A stretch of DNA of 64,000 nucleotides from Planctomycetota bacterium (GTDB lineage Bacteria; Planctomycetota; Planctomycetia; Isosphaerales; Isosphaeraceae). The notes beneath the pieces were generated by a model. The model made no database searches and had not been told where the DNA came from. It saw nothing but the letters and a program-made list of their open reading frames with translations. The stretch spans positions 1 through 64,000 of the forward strand of contig JAJYWB010000015.1 of the NCBI GenBank assembly GCA_021791715.1. Direction: 5' to 3'. Every line of letters begins with the position of its first letter. Within the stretch, counting starts at the first letter, position 1. The position numbers were made by a program, and so were the translations under genes. Of this stretch, positions 44,081-54,201 are shown piece by piece.

Positions 44081-45010
44081 ATGATACAAACCACGAGCGT
44101 GGCGACGGGCTCTCCCTCGTTGTCGTCTTACTTGGCCGACGCACGAGCGCGGGTCGACGAAGCATTGGATCGCTATTTGCCCGGCGGAGCGGAAAATCCG
44201 GCGCCCGGGTGTCCGCCTCGGCTCGCCGAGGCGATGCGTTACAGCGTGTTCGCCGGGGGAAAGCGGCTGCGGCCGATCCTGGCGTTGATGGCCGCCGAGG
44301 CGTGCGGCGGCGACCCGCGAGCCGCGCTCCCCGCGGCGTGCGCGTTAGAAATTGTTCATACATACTCATTAATACACGATGATTTACCGTGCATGGACGA
44401 CGACGATTTACGGCGGGGCGTTCCGACGTGTCATCGCGCGTTCGACGAGGCGACCGCGGTGCTCGCGGGCGACGGGTTGTTGACGATCGCGTTTGAGATT
44501 GTGTCGCGTCGTACGCTTCCCGCCGAGGCGGCGTTGGAGTGCGTGTCGATCTTGGCCGAGGCCGCGGGACCGGTCGGAATGGTCGGGGGGCAGGCGGCCG
44601 ATCTTGAGGCCGAGGGGCGGAGCGACGCGACTCTTGAGGCTCTTGAGGCGATTCACCGGCGGAAGACGGGGGCTTTGTTGCGAGCGTCGTTGCGGATGGG
44701 GGCGACGGTCGCTCGGGCTCGTCGCGAGGCGCTGGACGGATTGGACGCGTACGGCGGGGCGATCGGATTGGCGTTTCAGATCGTCGACGATTTGCTCGAC
44801 GTCGAGGGGGACGAGACGAAATTGGGTAAACGCGTGCAGAAGGATTCGGATCGGGGCAAATGGACATATCCCGCGGTGATCGGCGTCGACGCGAGTCGGC
44901 GTCGCGCCGAGAGGCTGGCGGACGACGCGATCGACGCCTTGGCGCCTTTGGGAGAACGGGGCGGGATGCTCGCCGCGCTCGCGCGGAACTTGCTGGAAAG
45001 GGATCGCTAA
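44081..45010 (+). CDS. ispA: Polyprenyl (farnesyl/geranylgeranyl) diphosphate synthase
   Basis: A 309-residue all-helical trans-prenyltransferase. FAGGKRLRP binds the isoprenoid diphosphate; the first Asp-rich motif is DDLPCMDDDDLRRG and the second is FQIVDDLLDVEGD. The residues before the first Asp motif (HTYSLIH) do not tell farnesyl from geranylgeranyl product with confidence. Its stop overlaps the dxs start (TAATG), giving coupled supply of precursors and chain elongation. The start at 44081 is the ATG nearest to the family's usual N-terminus. Confidence 0.92.
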   Translation: MIQTTSVATGSPSLSSYLADARARVDEALDRYLPGGAENPAPGCPPRLAEAMRYSVFAGGKRLRPILALMAAEACGGDPRAALPAACALEIVHTYSLIHDDLPCMDDDDLRRGVPTCHRAFDEATAVLAGDGLLTIAFEIVSRRTLPAEAALECVSILAEAAGPVGMVGGQAADLEAEGRSDATLEALEAIHRRKTGALLRASLRMGATVARARREALDGLDAYGGAIGLAFQIVDDLLDVEGDETKLGKRVQKDSDRGKWTYPAVIGVDASRRRAERLADDAIDALAPLGERGGMLAALARNLLERDR

Positions 45011-46935
45011 TGAACGGCGCGATTTTGCCGCGGATCAAGTCGCCCGCGGACTTGAAAACGCTTTCGGAGACGGAACTCGACCGGCTCGCCGGAGAGATGC
45101 GCGACCAATTGATCCGCGTCGTGAATCGGCGTTCGGCGCACTTCGCGAGCAATCTCGGCGTCGTCGAGCTTTGCCTGGCGCTGCACCTGAAATTCGATTT
45201 CACCCAAGATCGCCTGATCTGGGACACCGGCCATCAAATTTATCCGCATAAATTGATTACAGGACGTTCCGATCGGATCGATACGATCCGCGCCAAGGGG
45301 GGGTTGATGGGATACCCGAACCCCGCCGAGAGCGAATTCGACCTTTTCATGACGGGGCACGCCGGTTGCGCTCCTTCGACGGCTTTGGGGCTGAAGTTCG
45401 GCGACAACCTGATGGGGCGTCCCGAGCGTCATTCGGTCGCGGTGATCGGCGACGGCGCGTTCCCCTCGGGGATCGTCTTCGAGGCGCTCAACAACGCCGG
45501 GGGAATGAACTCGAAAAACTTTCTCGTCGTGCTTAACGATAACAAAATGTCGATATGCCCGCGTGTCGGCGGTTTGGCGGGATGTTTGGACCGGGCGCGG
45601 ATGGCGCCGATGTATACCGATATCAATAAAAAACTGCGCAAGTTTTTGCCGACGATTCCGTTGGTGGGCGATCAGGCCGAGCGCTGGTTCCAGCAGTTTA
45701 AAGACGCGATCAAGGCGAGCCTGCACGGCGGGATGTTGTTCGAGGAGCTCGGTTTCGCGTATATCGGTCCGATCGACGGCCACGATCTGCGTAAACTTTC
45801 GGTTTATCTCGATCGGGTGAAGCAGATGGAGGGGCCGGTGCTTTTGCACGTGCTCACCGATAAAGGTCGCGGGTTCGAGCCCGCGATGAAGGACCCCGTC
45901 AAGTTTCACGCGCCCGCTCCTTTTCAAACGATCGACAACGGAGTCGTCGCGCTCAAAAGTACGAGCGGCAAGGCGTATACCGACGCCTTCAGCGCCGCGA
46001 TCTTCGCCGCGATGTCGCGCGATTCGCGGGTTTCGGTTCTCACCGCGGCGATGTGCGAGGGGAACAAACTGCAGAAAATTCGCGAGACGTTCCCCGATCG
46101 TTTCTTCGATACCGGCATTTGTGAAAGCCACGCGGTCGCATTCGCCGCGGGAATGGCCAAGACGGGCGCGCGGCCGATCGTCGACATTTACAGCACGTTC
46201 CTCCAGCGATCATATGATCAAATCTTCCAGGAGGTTTCGCTGCAAAACCTCCCCGTCGTCTTCACGCTCGACCGCGCCGGCCTGGTCGGCTCGGACGGAC
46301 CGACGCATCACGGATCGTTTGATCTGGCGTATATGCGAATTTTCCCCAACATGGTCGTGACCGCGCCGGGCGACGAGCGCGACGTCGCTCCCTTGCTCGA
46401 ATACGCGCTCGCGAGCGATCATCCCACTTCGATCCGTTATCCCAAGGCGCCGCTCGAATCGGTCGAACGCGAATTCCAGCCGATCGAACACGGCCAGTCC
46501 GAGATCATCGATTGGGAGACCGACGGAATGCTGATCGTCGCGGGAGGGTTATTGGCCGCCGCGGTCCGCGCCGCCGAGCGATTGCGGACCGAACACGGGC
46601 TACGCGTCGGCGTGATCAACGCGCGGTTTATCAAACCGCTCGACGCCGCGACAGTTCATAAAGCAATCGAAGAATGCGGATTTGTTTTGACGATTGAGGA
46701 GGGGTGTCTTCCCGGCGGTTTTGGTTCGGCGGTTCTTGAATCGGCGAACGACGCGGGGCTGACGACCCGTCACGTCAAACGGTTGGGATTGCCCGATCGC
46801 TATGTGATGCACGCCGAGCGCGACGAGCAGCTCGCCGAGGTCGGTCTCGACGTCGACGGCATCGTCGCCGCGGCGCTCGAACAGGCGCGGATCGCCGGGC
46901 TGATCGCGGCCGATTCGGAGCGATGGGCCGGCTAA
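45010..46935 (+). CDS. dxs: 1-deoxy-D-xylulose-5-phosphate synthase
   Basis: A 641-residue thiamine enzyme that condenses pyruvate and glyceraldehyde 3-phosphate in the first step of the MEP pathway. Present are the N-terminal RSAHFASNLGVVELCLALH, VIGDGAF followed by NDNKMSI (ThDP and Mg site), the DRAG box LDRAGLVGSDGPTHHG and the C-terminal transketolase domain EEGCLPGGFG. The usual GHSSTSIS loop reads GHAGCAPSTALGL, a divergence that could alter substrate or inhibitor contacts. Overlaps the synthase gene by one base pair of codons (TAATG). Confidence 0.94.
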   Translation: MNGAILPRIKSPADLKTLSETELDRLAGEMRDQLIRVVNRRSAHFASNLGVVELCLALHLKFDFTQDRLIWDTGHQIYPHKLITGRSDRIDTIRAKGGLMGYPNPAESEFDLFMTGHAGCAPSTALGLKFGDNLMGRPERHSVAVIGDGAFPSGIVFEALNNAGGMNSKNFLVVLNDNKMSICPRVGGLAGCLDRARMAPMYTDINKKLRKFLPTIPLVGDQAERWFQQFKDAIKASLHGGMLFEELGFAYIGPIDGHDLRKLSVYLDRVKQMEGPVLLHVLTDKGRGFEPAMKDPVKFHAPAPFQTIDNGVVALKSTSGKAYTDAFSAAIFAAMSRDSRVSVLTAAMCEGNKLQKIRETFPDRFFDTGICESHAVAFAAGMAKTGARPIVDIYSTFLQRSYDQIFQEVSLQNLPVVFTLDRAGLVGSDGPTHHGSFDLAYMRIFPNMVVTAPGDERDVAPLLEYALASDHPTSIRYPKAPLESVEREFQPIEHGQSEIIDWETDGMLIVAGGLLAAAVRAAERLRTEHGLRVGVINARFIKPLDAATVHKAIEECGFVLTIEEGCLPGGFGSAVLESANDAGLTTRHVKRLGLPDRYVMHAERDEQLAEVGLDVDGIVAAALEQARIAGLIAADSERWAG

Positions 46936-47020
46936 GCGGCGGAAGGGCTCGCCGCCGCGGCGGGTCGTCTGGAACGGGTCTCGAGGCGAACTCCCCCGGG
47001 TTTCAACGAGGCGAACGAAC

Positions 47021-48040
47021 GTGCCGGTCCAATCACCGCATTTGCCCAACACGTTCACGTCTCCTTGGGACGACGCGCCGCTTCGGGTGATGATCCTGGG
47101 CAACGCCTCAAAACCGGGCGTCGTCGACGAATCGAAGCGGCTCGCGGCGATTTTTCAGGCCGATCCCAAATTCGAACTCGTCGGAGTCGACCTTTCACCC
47201 GATAGCGACCTGAGCGCTCTCGCGGCCGACGTCGCGCTCGTGTTGGGAGGCGACGGAACCGTCCTTCACACCGCGAGGCGGATGGAAAATCGGCCGACCC
47301 CCGTCCTCGGAATCAACCTCGGCAGGTTGGGGTTCCTCGCCGAACTCACCCCCGCCTTGTTTCGCGAGCGAATCCGTGATCTCGCCGATCGACGATTCAC
47401 GATTGAAAATTTAATGACGCTTTCATGTCTTGTTAATCCGAAAACCGGCTCGACTCGCGTTTTTCGCGGGCTCAACGACGTGGTGATCCGATCGGCGCCG
47501 ACGTTTCGGCTGCTCGAGATCAGCCTGCGGATCGACGGCGAAACGGTGATGACTTATCGCGGCGACGGCGTGATTTTGGCGACTCCGGTCGGTTCGACCG
47601 CGCACAGCCTTTCGGCGGGAGGACCGATCGTTCCCCCCGACGCGCACTTGTTCGTGATCACACCGATCTGCGCTCATACGCTCACGCAGCGCCCGCTCGT
47701 CGACGGAACGCATAAAACCTACGAATTCATTCCCCAGGGGGAAGACGTCGCGACGGTTCTGGTGATCGACGGTCAGGTGCAGATCGCGGTCGAGCCGGGC
47801 GATCGCGTCGTCGTCCGCCGCGGCGACACTCCCTTCCCGATGATTCGGCTTCCCGGTCACAGCTTTTACCGCACCCTGCGCGATAAACTCGGGTGGGGAG
47901 TCGAGCCCCCCGGAGACCGCGGAGTGCACGTTCACGCCCCCGCTCTCAATCCCGCCGATCCGGGCGCCGAAGCCGATCGGATCGCGAACGAAGCCCCCCC
48001 GATCGCCGAATGGAAAATCGTCGATCAAAACCGAAGTTAA
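47021..48040 (+). CDS. nadK: NAD kinase
   Basis: A 339-residue NAD kinase that makes NADP. VLGGDGTVLHTARRM holds the GGDG motif; LGINLGRLGFLAE and LATPVGSTAHSLSAGGPI are the other conserved blocks. There is a C-terminal tail of ~50 residues beyond the family core. GTG start at 47021 with GAGGCG upstream. Last gene of the xseA-xseB-ispA-dxs-nadK block, 85 bp after dxs. Confidence 0.93.
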   Translation: MPVQSPHLPNTFTSPWDDAPLRVMILGNASKPGVVDESKRLAAIFQADPKFELVGVDLSPDSDLSALAADVALVLGGDGTVLHTARRMENRPTPVLGINLGRLGFLAELTPALFRERIRDLADRRFTIENLMTLSCLVNPKTGSTRVFRGLNDVVIRSAPTFRLLEISLRIDGETVMTYRGDGVILATPVGSTAHSLSAGGPIVPPDAHLFVITPICAHTLTQRPLVDGTHKTYEFIPQGEDVATVLVIDGQVQIAVEPGDRVVVRRGDTPFPMIRLPGHSFYRTLRDKLGWGVEPPGDRGVHVHAPALNPADPGAEADRIANEAPPIAEWKIVDQNRS

Positions 48041-48079
48041 TTCAGATATTTGATAAGAAAATATTTTGGTTTCTTTACA

Positions 48080-51000
48080 TCAGTCGCGAAAGATTTTCGA
48101 TTCGCGCCGCGCCGCGGGTCTTTTGAGCATGTTCGATACCGGATGGAGAGCCTCGGGGCTGAATTTGGGAAGCGAGGGCGTTCCCGTCACGTGAATCGCC
48201 AAAATCCTTCCGCCAACCTCGCGCATCGCGTCGCTGACGAGGGGAATATGAATCGCATCGCGACCGTAAAGGATGCTTAAAAGCATGTCGAGCTCGCCGC
48301 GCGTGTCGAGCGTTCCCGATCCCCTTAAACTGAACGCGTCTCCTCGAAATATAATTGGATTTAGATACGCCTGGCCGTTGACGACACGAAAGATCACGTC
48401 GGCCGAATCGAACAGCGTTTTGGTGGCTGGAGAAAGGTTGAGAACCTTGATCAGGCGAAGGAATCCCGGCAAGGTTCCCAGGTCGCCCCCCGTGATGTGC
48501 GCCTCGCCTTCTCCTTGCAGGCCGTGGATATCGGCGCCGACTCCCGCGAGCCGAACGCGCCCCCACGCGATTCCGCGGAACGTCTGACGCCCCGCGATCG
48601 TCTTGGCGTATTCGGCGAGATCGGCGTCGGCGAGTCGGAGATCCGCCGAGTATTTCGTCGTCGCCTCGAGCCCCACCTCGACCGTCCCCGTCAGGTTTCC
48701 CCCCAGCAACCTTCCCGAAAGATCTTTGGCGACAACTTTTTTATCATGCGTTGAGATCTCAATATTTCCATGAACTCCCGTGATTTGTTGATCAAGAACC
48801 TCGACGCTGTCCATGTTGATCGCGCACCGCGCGACGAGTTCGTCGTTGAGGTAAGCTCCCGTGAAATGATCGAGTTGACCCTGCATCAGCCGGATCGGCA
48901 AACCCGTCGCGAGCGTGTTGCCGTTAAGAACGACGAGCGCGTTTTTCCACGTGCACCACGTGGGCTCGGCGGGATTCCCCGACCAGCCGAGCCGAAGCCG
49001 CTCGGCGTCGATCGCCAATGTTTTGCCGTCGTCAAGTTTTAACGCGAATTGCGCCATCACTTTTGGCATTAATTGTCGTAATTGCGCCTCCATGCGAAAG
49101 TTGGAGACGCGGAGATCGCTCACGCCGAGATCGAACCGGCCGCTGTCCTCGACGCGAAACGTCCCCGACGCGAACCGCACGGGGGCGTTCAAAAACTGAA
49201 AACCGACGTCCTGCATCGTCACCGCGCCGTTATGAAAAACGAACAATCCGTTGACGTCGTCCATCGACGGAAAAACGAGCGTTCCTCCCGGCTCGCCCGG
49301 CGAAGCGAACCGCTCGATCACGAGCCGAACCCGCGTCCCAGGCTCGGGAACGATCCGTAATTGCGTATCCTGCCTGCCGGGACCGAACGCGATCTTGGCG
49401 TCGACGCGGCTCGATCCCATCGGATTGAGCCGACTCCACGACTTTCGATAAGCCTCGGGAAGCGAATCGCGCAATTGTTGATCGAACGGCAAATTGCGAC
49501 CGTGAAGGTGAATCTCACCGTCGAATCGATCCCCCTCGATCTTCCGCACCCAACCGTCGCCGGTAATGATCGCTTGACCGTTTGATCCCTTCATATCTCG
49601 AAATAACCACGAATCGGGATTGATGATCAACGTTCCCGCGAGATTCGAAACCGGATACGGCAGCCCGTCCCAGCGGATCGAACAGCCGCCGTCGAGCGCG
49701 AGCCGCGCCGAGACCGCGACCTTTCCCGTCGGATCCAAAACGCCGGGCGGATTCCTCACGATGTCGACGTCGGCTCGCACCGTTCCAGTCGGGTGAAACT
49801 GATCGACGACTGGGCGAGCGATCGCCGGGAGCGCGTCGAGCAGCTTGGCGTCGATCGGCACGTGATCGGCGTGGAGATGAAGCTCGACTCGAGCGTTCGG
49901 CCCGGGACGGTCGATCACTCCGACCGCGGTCGCGGCCTCGCCGCCGATCGTCGTCGACAGGTCGATCTTGATCCGGTCCCCCTCGCGCGTGATCGTCCCT
50001 CCCACATGTTCAATCGCATAAGGGAACAAGTGATATTTCAGGCCGACGTCGAGCCGATCCCCCCGCACGCCGAAGCCGATCGGCCCGCCGAACGTCTCGC
50101 GCCGCGCGTGAATCGCCAGATTCGCTCGCCCGCTCGGTTTATAATCGTTCCACATGCCCGCGAACTCGGCGGGTATCCAATCCCGCAAGCGACGGTCGAA
50201 TTCCAAATCGACAATTTGTATGTTGATATCAAATGGTGATTTTGCCGAGTCGGTCTTGTCGATCTCGCCCCACGCGCGTACGGTCGTCGGTCCGTTGTAC
50301 CCCTCGGCGCGGTCGACGACGATCGACCCGTTCTTAAACCTCAGTTCGGCCGAAGCCTCGCTGATCGGAAACGGCGCTTTTGAACAATTGATCACACCCG
50401 CGTGAAGCCGCGCCGAGCCTTCATAACTCCAGGTTTTGGAGATTCGCGGATCGTAAGCGAGCTTGTCGAGCGAAACGTCGATCTCGCCTCCGGAGAGCCC
50501 CGATTTTTCGAAGATCCCGCGCGCCTCGGCGGGCAAGCGACTTCGTAACGTTTCGCCCACGACGAGCTTCGAAAGCTCCCCCTTGAGCGTCAATCGACCG
50601 CTCTCAATATGAACAGATCCCTCTATTTGAATGCGATCGAAAACGTCGCCCCGCGCCGATCCTTCGATCGCGAGCAGATCCCCCGGTTGCGGAGTCATCC
50701 TTAGTGAAACGTCGCGCAGTACGACGACGCGAGACGCCTTGGCGTCTTCGGTCGCGAGCTCGACCGTTCCCTGCTGGATCAAAACGAGAGGCGCGACCGC
50801 GCCTTTGACACGTTGAAAAGGCTTCGCCGCGAGCCCCTCGAAATTCCAACTCCCGTCTCGCCTGCGTCTCAAGCGAATCGTCGGCTGAGCGATCACGATC
50901 TCGCGCGGGATGAACTTGCCCGAAGTCAATCCTTTGGGATCCTGCTCGATCTTCATCCACGGAATCCGCAACGCCAAAAAATCGCGGCCGTCGATCGTTT

Positions 51001-51229
51001 GCCATAACATCAAATGCGTTAATTCCACCTGTCCAGACATCGGCCGAATTTGAACCCGACTGAGATCGAGCCGAGCGCGCTTCAAATATTTGGCGGCCTC
51101 GATCCGAACGATCGACGCCAGCCTGCCGCTATCGGTTAGATACGCGTAGCCGATCCACGCCCCGCCCCCCGCGATCAACGTGAAAAATAAAATCGTCAAT
51201 CGGATCCAACGTCCGCGCCGTTTTCTCAT
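48080..51229 (-). CDS. AsmA-like envelope protein
   Basis: A ~1049-residue protein with one N-terminal membrane helix (RLTILFFTLIAGGGAWIGYAY cut to about residues 9-28) and a very long periplasmic part dominated by beta strands. The pattern (repeated VEL, LRG, GSGTLDTRGELD, and the closing VTGTPSLPKF) matches the AsmA/TamB/YhdP group of bridge-like proteins that carry or regulate lipids between membranes. The ATG at 51229 overlaps the stop of the upstream glycosyltransferase (ATGA); the open frame to 51526 is antisense shadow. Function in planctomycetes is untested. Confidence 0.8.
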   Translation of the reverse strand: MRKRRGRWIRLTILFFTLIAGGGAWIGYAYLTDSGRLASIVRIEAAKYLKRARLDLSRVQIRPMSGQVELTHLMLWQTIDGRDFLALRIPWMKIEQDPKGLTSGKFIPREIVIAQPTIRLRRRRDGSWNFEGLAAKPFQRVKGAVAPLVLIQQGTVELATEDAKASRVVVLRDVSLRMTPQPGDLLAIEGSARGDVFDRIQIEGSVHIESGRLTLKGELSKLVVGETLRSRLPAEARGIFEKSGLSGGEIDVSLDKLAYDPRISKTWSYEGSARLHAGVINCSKAPFPISEASAELRFKNGSIVVDRAEGYNGPTTVRAWGEIDKTDSAKSPFDINIQIVDLEFDRRLRDWIPAEFAGMWNDYKPSGRANLAIHARRETFGGPIGFGVRGDRLDVGLKYHLFPYAIEHVGGTITREGDRIKIDLSTTIGGEAATAVGVIDRPGPNARVELHLHADHVPIDAKLLDALPAIARPVVDQFHPTGTVRADVDIVRNPPGVLDPTGKVAVSARLALDGGCSIRWDGLPYPVSNLAGTLIINPDSWLFRDMKGSNGQAIITGDGWVRKIEGDRFDGEIHLHGRNLPFDQQLRDSLPEAYRKSWSRLNPMGSSRVDAKIAFGPGRQDTQLRIVPEPGTRVRLVIERFASPGEPGGTLVFPSMDDVNGLFVFHNGAVTMQDVGFQFLNAPVRFASGTFRVEDSGRFDLGVSDLRVSNFRMEAQLRQLMPKVMAQFALKLDDGKTLAIDAERLRLGWSGNPAEPTWCTWKNALVVLNGNTLATGLPIRLMQGQLDHFTGAYLNDELVARCAINMDSVEVLDQQITGVHGNIEISTHDKKVVAKDLSGRLLGGNLTGTVEVGLEATTKYSADLRLADADLAEYAKTIAGRQTFRGIAWGRVRLAGVGADIHGLQGEGEAHITGGDLGTLPGFLRLIKVLNLSPATKTLFDSADVIFRVVNGQAYLNPIIFRGDAFSLRGSGTLDTRGELDMLLSILYGRDAIHIPLVSDAMREVGGRILAIHVTGTPSLPKFSPEALHPVSNMLKRPAARRESKIFRD

Positions 51230-52647
51230 CGGTTCGATCCTCCAACGCCCGCGTCGCCGCCGCGGAACTCGATCGATCGCTCCGAACCGCCTGAAAAACG
51301 CCGAAACAACTTGTCGAACCCGATCGCCGCCAAAACGAACGACGGCGCCTCGGCCGCGACGCGATACCGAACCGAACCGACGAATATCATATGTATTATT
51401 GCAAAATAAAGAATAGGTCCGAGCGTGAGAAAAAGCGCACGCGGGTCGCGTCGCCGATCCCACGCGCCGTAAAGGATCAACAGATAAAGCGGAACCGTTA
51501 CAATCGCCCCCGCGATTTTCACCCACGCGCTCGACGCGACCTCGGCGTTCGGCCAGGGGCTGAAATAGCGACCCGCCTTGGCGATCGCGAGCTCGACGAC
51601 ACGCCGCGGCGAGCCGGTCGCGAACGCGAAAGCGCGTCGAGTCAGCTCCGAATCTTGATCAATCTCGTCGAGCGGCCAGACGTCGGGATCGTTCAAAAAA
51701 TCCATATTGCTGGAACCGTCGGCTTTGGGATTGAGCCCGTCGTAAAGGCTCGCGCCCGCCCAGATCGCTGTCGGAACGAACCGACCGAACGCCCGCTCGT
51801 TCCGAACCCACCAAGGCGCCATGACGACGATCACGCCAAGTACGATCAGAATCGAACCGGCTAGCGGTCGTTTCCAGTATTGAGATATTGTTTTTCCATA
51901 AATCAACAACCAGGCGATCAACGATAATGGAACGAAAAGCGCCCACGAAGGTCTGACGAGAATGAGAGCCCCGTGAGCGATCCCGATTCCGAACGCGAGC
52001 CCCGCGAACGATCTCCACCGAACGCGATCGTCGCCGCGCCACACGACCGCCGTTCCCCAAAGCGCCGCGAGCGAAAGGGGCGCGAAGAGAGCCTCGGAAA
52101 GGATCAGAACCGATAACGACGCGTGATAAGGTTCCAAAGCGGCGATCCCCGCGGCGATCCACCAGATCGGCGGAAGACGGTGGAATCGAGGTTGAGCCGA
52201 TCGTTCGGCTTCCGAGTTGGTGCGGCGCTCGTCCTGCCGAAATCCTTTTTGAAGACGATCGAGATCAAGAGCTTTAACGAGCCCGACCGTCAGCCAAACC
52301 GACGCGGCGCCCAAGATCGCCTGCGCGATCCTCACCGGCATAACGCGATCGCCGAAAATCGCCTGAAACGCCGCGAGGAACAGCGGATACCCCGGAGTTC
52401 GCAGCGCGAGATGCGGAATACCCCATTGCGAGATCTCGTAAGGCGTTCCGTGGACGATCGTTTGCGCCAATCGCCAATAAACCTCGGTATCGGGAAAGAG
52501 GCAAAGCCGTCCTCGTTTTTGGACGTACCATTGAACGAGACAAGCGACGATCAGCCTCAGCATCGTCGCGGCTTCGAGCCAGGGGCCGAGCCGGTACGAT
52601 TGAGGAATCGAAGCGATTCGCTCTTTCCTTCCCATCCATTTGGACAT
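51226..52647 (-). CDS. GT-C type membrane glycosyltransferase (GT39/PMT-like)
   Basis: A 473-residue protein with about ten hydrophobic helices. Near the N-terminus, FPDTEVYWRLAQTIVHG places an acidic residue in the first periplasmic loop, and RTPGYPLFLAAFQAIFG follows, as in the ArnT/PMT family that moves sugars from polyprenyl phosphates onto lipids or proteins. Later parts (APWWVRNERAFGRFVP) are also typical. Translationally coupled to the AsmA-like gene, which suggests a shared task in outer envelope assembly. Acceptor and sugar unknown. Confidence 0.78.
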   Translation of the reverse strand: MSKWMGRKERIASIPQSYRLGPWLEAATMLRLIVACLVQWYVQKRGRLCLFPDTEVYWRLAQTIVHGTPYEISQWGIPHLALRTPGYPLFLAAFQAIFGDRVMPVRIAQAILGAASVWLTVGLVKALDLDRLQKGFRQDERRTNSEAERSAQPRFHRLPPIWWIAAGIAALEPYHASLSVLILSEALFAPLSLAALWGTAVVWRGDDRVRWRSFAGLAFGIGIAHGALILVRPSWALFVPLSLIAWLLIYGKTISQYWKRPLAGSILIVLGVIVVMAPWWVRNERAFGRFVPTAIWAGASLYDGLNPKADGSSNMDFLNDPDVWPLDEIDQDSELTRRAFAFATGSPRRVVELAIAKAGRYFSPWPNAEVASSAWVKIAGAIVTVPLYLLILYGAWDRRRDPRALFLTLGPILYFAIIHMIFVGSVRYRVAAEAPSFVLAAIGFDKLFRRFSGGSERSIEFRGGDAGVGGSNR

Positions 52648-53049
52648 GCGCGCATCCCGCCCATCCTGGGCCGGGGAATCCTACGCACAAGCGGCGTTTT
52701 CGGTCAATCGCGAAAGGCGTGCGAACGAAGAGAATGGATGGACGAGAGCGAGTCGTCCGAACGGGAAAAGCTTCGATCCAAGCAATGTATCTAGGTACGC
52801 AACTATGTAAATATCTTATCGTTCGTGAGCTTGCTATAATTATGATTACGACCGAAAGAGTGCGTTAATATATTTATAGATGTATGAATACGAAACTTGA
52901 TCGATTCAAGTTATGCATGAGAAAGCCGATTTCGCCGTTGAAGTACGAAGAGATGAAAAATGCTACTAGATAAATTTCTTTATAATTAAATACAAAATAT
53001 CTTTAGGTTTATTTTCAAAATTGTTATTGTAATATATGATCTTTGTTTT
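52648..53049. other. AT-rich intergenic region
   Basis: The first ~130 bp are of normal composition; from about 52795 to 53050 the sequence is strongly AT-rich (long runs such as ATTAAATACAAAATATC), unlike any neighbour. No ORF, repeat or RNA was recognised. It holds the promoter of the glycosyltransferase gene and the end of the AI-2E gene. Confidence 0.5.
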
Positions 53050-54201
53050 TTAACGAGGAAATATCTCCACGCTTTCGGCGAGCCGCGAGGTTTCTCGGTC
53101 GGTTTCGATCGCCGCTTGGGCGTTCATTCGTTCGAGCCTGGGATCGCTCCGTTCCTGGCTCATCAGATCGGCCCACGGTCGCATGTCGGGAATTTCCTCA
53201 AGAATCAACTTGATGCTCGCGGTGATCGGCATCGCCAAAATCAAACCCACCAATCCCCACAAAAAGCCCCAAAATAAACATGTGATCAAAACCGTCGTGC
53301 CGTTTAAATCGAGCGATCGACCCATGATGTAAGGCGTGACGACGTATCCCTCGAGCCCGACGATCGCCGTGAAGACCGCCGCGACCAAAATCGCCGATCC
53401 CAACGATCCCGTCTGTCCCAGCGTCAGCACGACGGGTATCGACCCGCCGACGATCTGGCCCACATACGGAACGTAATTCGTCACCGCGGCGATCAACCCC
53501 AACACGAGCGCGTAATGCACGCCCATCAGCCACAAAGAAACCGAAAGCACCATCCCCAGGCCGAGATTGATCAGCGTGCGCGCCATCAAAAACGCTCGCA
53601 CCTTATGCGTGATCGATTTCAGCGTCCGCTCGGCCGATTCCAGATCCCCCACGGTCGGCGTGAACAACCGAATCACCTTGGGCGCCAGCATCTCCCCCTC
53701 GGCCAATAAAAATAACACCAAAATTAAAACAACAAATCCTTCAATCAATACATACGTTAGATCGCTAAAAGACTTGCGCAAGCCCTGAATCAAAAACGCG
53801 TTCATATCTCCCAATACGTTGATCGTGTGCGGATCGGGGAGAACGCCGCGGAGGATCGGATGATCGCGATACGCGTCGTCGACCCGCCTGCTCATCTCTC
53901 CCGCCATCTCTTTGACGTCGCTCGAAAGAGTTTCCGAGGCCTGAATCAGGCTTTCGGTCGTCAGGCTGATCACGTAAAGCCCGATCAATCCCGTGAGAAA
54001 GAAGAGAAGCACCGCGGCGCCCGTCGCGTTCAATTTGAGCACCCGGCGCATCGCAGTCGTCACCGGCGAAAAGAGGCACGCCAACAGTAAAGCAAGCGCG
54101 ATCGGAATCAGGATCGATCGCAATAAATATAGCGCCGTCATGCAGCCGAGAACGGCCAGAACGACCAAGGCCGATGTCGCGGTTCGCGATGTTCTCGCCA
54201 C
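53050..54201 (-). CDS. AI-2E family transporter
   Basis: A 383-residue membrane protein with about eight helices. The N-terminal pair (LYLLRSILIPIALALLLACL), a long periplasmic section with SRRVDDAYRDHP, and the C-terminal block IVGGSIPVVLTLG and LEGYVVTPYIMGRSLDLN are characteristic. Members export autoinducer-2, indole or sodium/protons, so the name does not fix a substrate. The ~35-residue C-terminal tail is polar. The start is a GTG at 54201. Confidence 0.9.
   Translation of the reverse strand: MARTSRTATSALVVLAVLGCMTALYLLRSILIPIALALLLACLFSPVTTAMRRVLKLNATGAAVLLFFLTGLIGLYVISLTTESLIQASETLSSDVKEMAGEMSRRVDDAYRDHPILRGVLPDPHTINVLGDMNAFLIQGLRKSFSDLTYVLIEGFVVLILVLFLLAEGEMLAPKVIRLFTPTVGDLESAERTLKSITHKVRAFLMARTLINLGLGMVLSVSLWLMGVHYALVLGLIAAVTNYVPYVGQIVGGSIPVVLTLGQTGSLGSAILVAAVFTAIVGLEGYVVTPYIMGRSLDLNGTTVLITCLFWGFLWGLVGLILAMPITASIKLILEEIPDMRPWADLMSQERSDPRLERMNAQAAIETDRETSRLAESVEIFPR

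Noticed and set aside
45007-46131. 374-codon open frame on the minus strand
   Set aside because: Antisense of dxs.
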